The position numbers were made by a program, and so were the translations under genes. This document shows, one piece after another, positions 59,449 to 64,000 of a DNA stretch of 64,000 nt (position 1 is its first letter; every line of letters starts with the position of its first letter). The stretch comes from Zygnema circumcarinatum. Its lineage: Eukaryota > Streptophyta > Zygnematophyceae > Zygnematales > Zygnemataceae. The DNA lies in assembly GCA_037447605.1 (NCBI GenBank), contig CM074815.1, positions 1,928,525-1,992,524 on the forward strand, in the 5' to 3' direction. Below the pieces are notes generated by a model that saw only the letters and a program-made list of their open reading frames with translations, searched no databases and had not been told where the DNA came from.

Positions 59449-64000
<4,552 letters not shown>

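Overview
The window is nuclear DNA of a green plant of the streptophyte lineage. Genes are split by many short GT-AG introns, several proteins resemble Arabidopsis families closely, and one of them (pBrp) is a plant-specific TFIIB relative. The intergenic DNA is full of simple repeats and dispersed G-box-bearing repeats. I cannot name the species. A charophyte alga or an early-diverging land plant fits best, because one gene encodes a pentameric ligand-gated ion channel (a family Arabidopsis lacks) and another an NB-ARC protein with TPRs rather than LRRs. All exon coordinates were read by eye from splice signals, reading phase and family resemblance.

Layout. 1-939 (-): 5' part of a uridine-kinase-type P-loop NTPase. 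940-2772: spacer with repeats. 2773-7511 (+): pBrp. 9037-13046 (-): HRD1 E3 ubiquitin ligase. 14025-15703 (+): SmD2. 16440-17345: 85-bp tandem array. 18696-25891 (+): NB-ARC/TPR STAND protein. 26706-27071 (-): group 1 (Em-type) LEA protein. 29400-34709 (-): ankyrin/coiled-coil protein. 35057-35330: 37-bp tandem array. 36459-40440 (+): GT14 (DUF266) glycosyltransferase. 42211-44957 (-): metallo-beta-lactamase-fold hydrolase. 45220-49633 (+): Cys-loop-type ion channel. 50478-52325: two nested inverted-repeat transposable elements with 8-bp target duplications. 52937-55992 (+): ArfGAP. 57573-58583 (-): 78-residue membrane protein. 59449-64000 (-): dihydropyrimidinase, whose N-terminus lies beyond the window.

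The genes are mostly unrelated housekeeping functions: transcription, ER-associated degradation, splicing, vesicle traffic, pyrimidine breakdown. They do not form one pathway. The unusual items are the channel gene, which shares a 262-bp head-to-head spacer with the metallohydrolase gene; the NB-ARC/TPR gene; the purine-tract expansion in the pBrp N-terminus; and the nested transposons with a G-box/CCAAT module that recurs elsewhere in the window. I found no convincing tRNA, rRNA or CRISPR.
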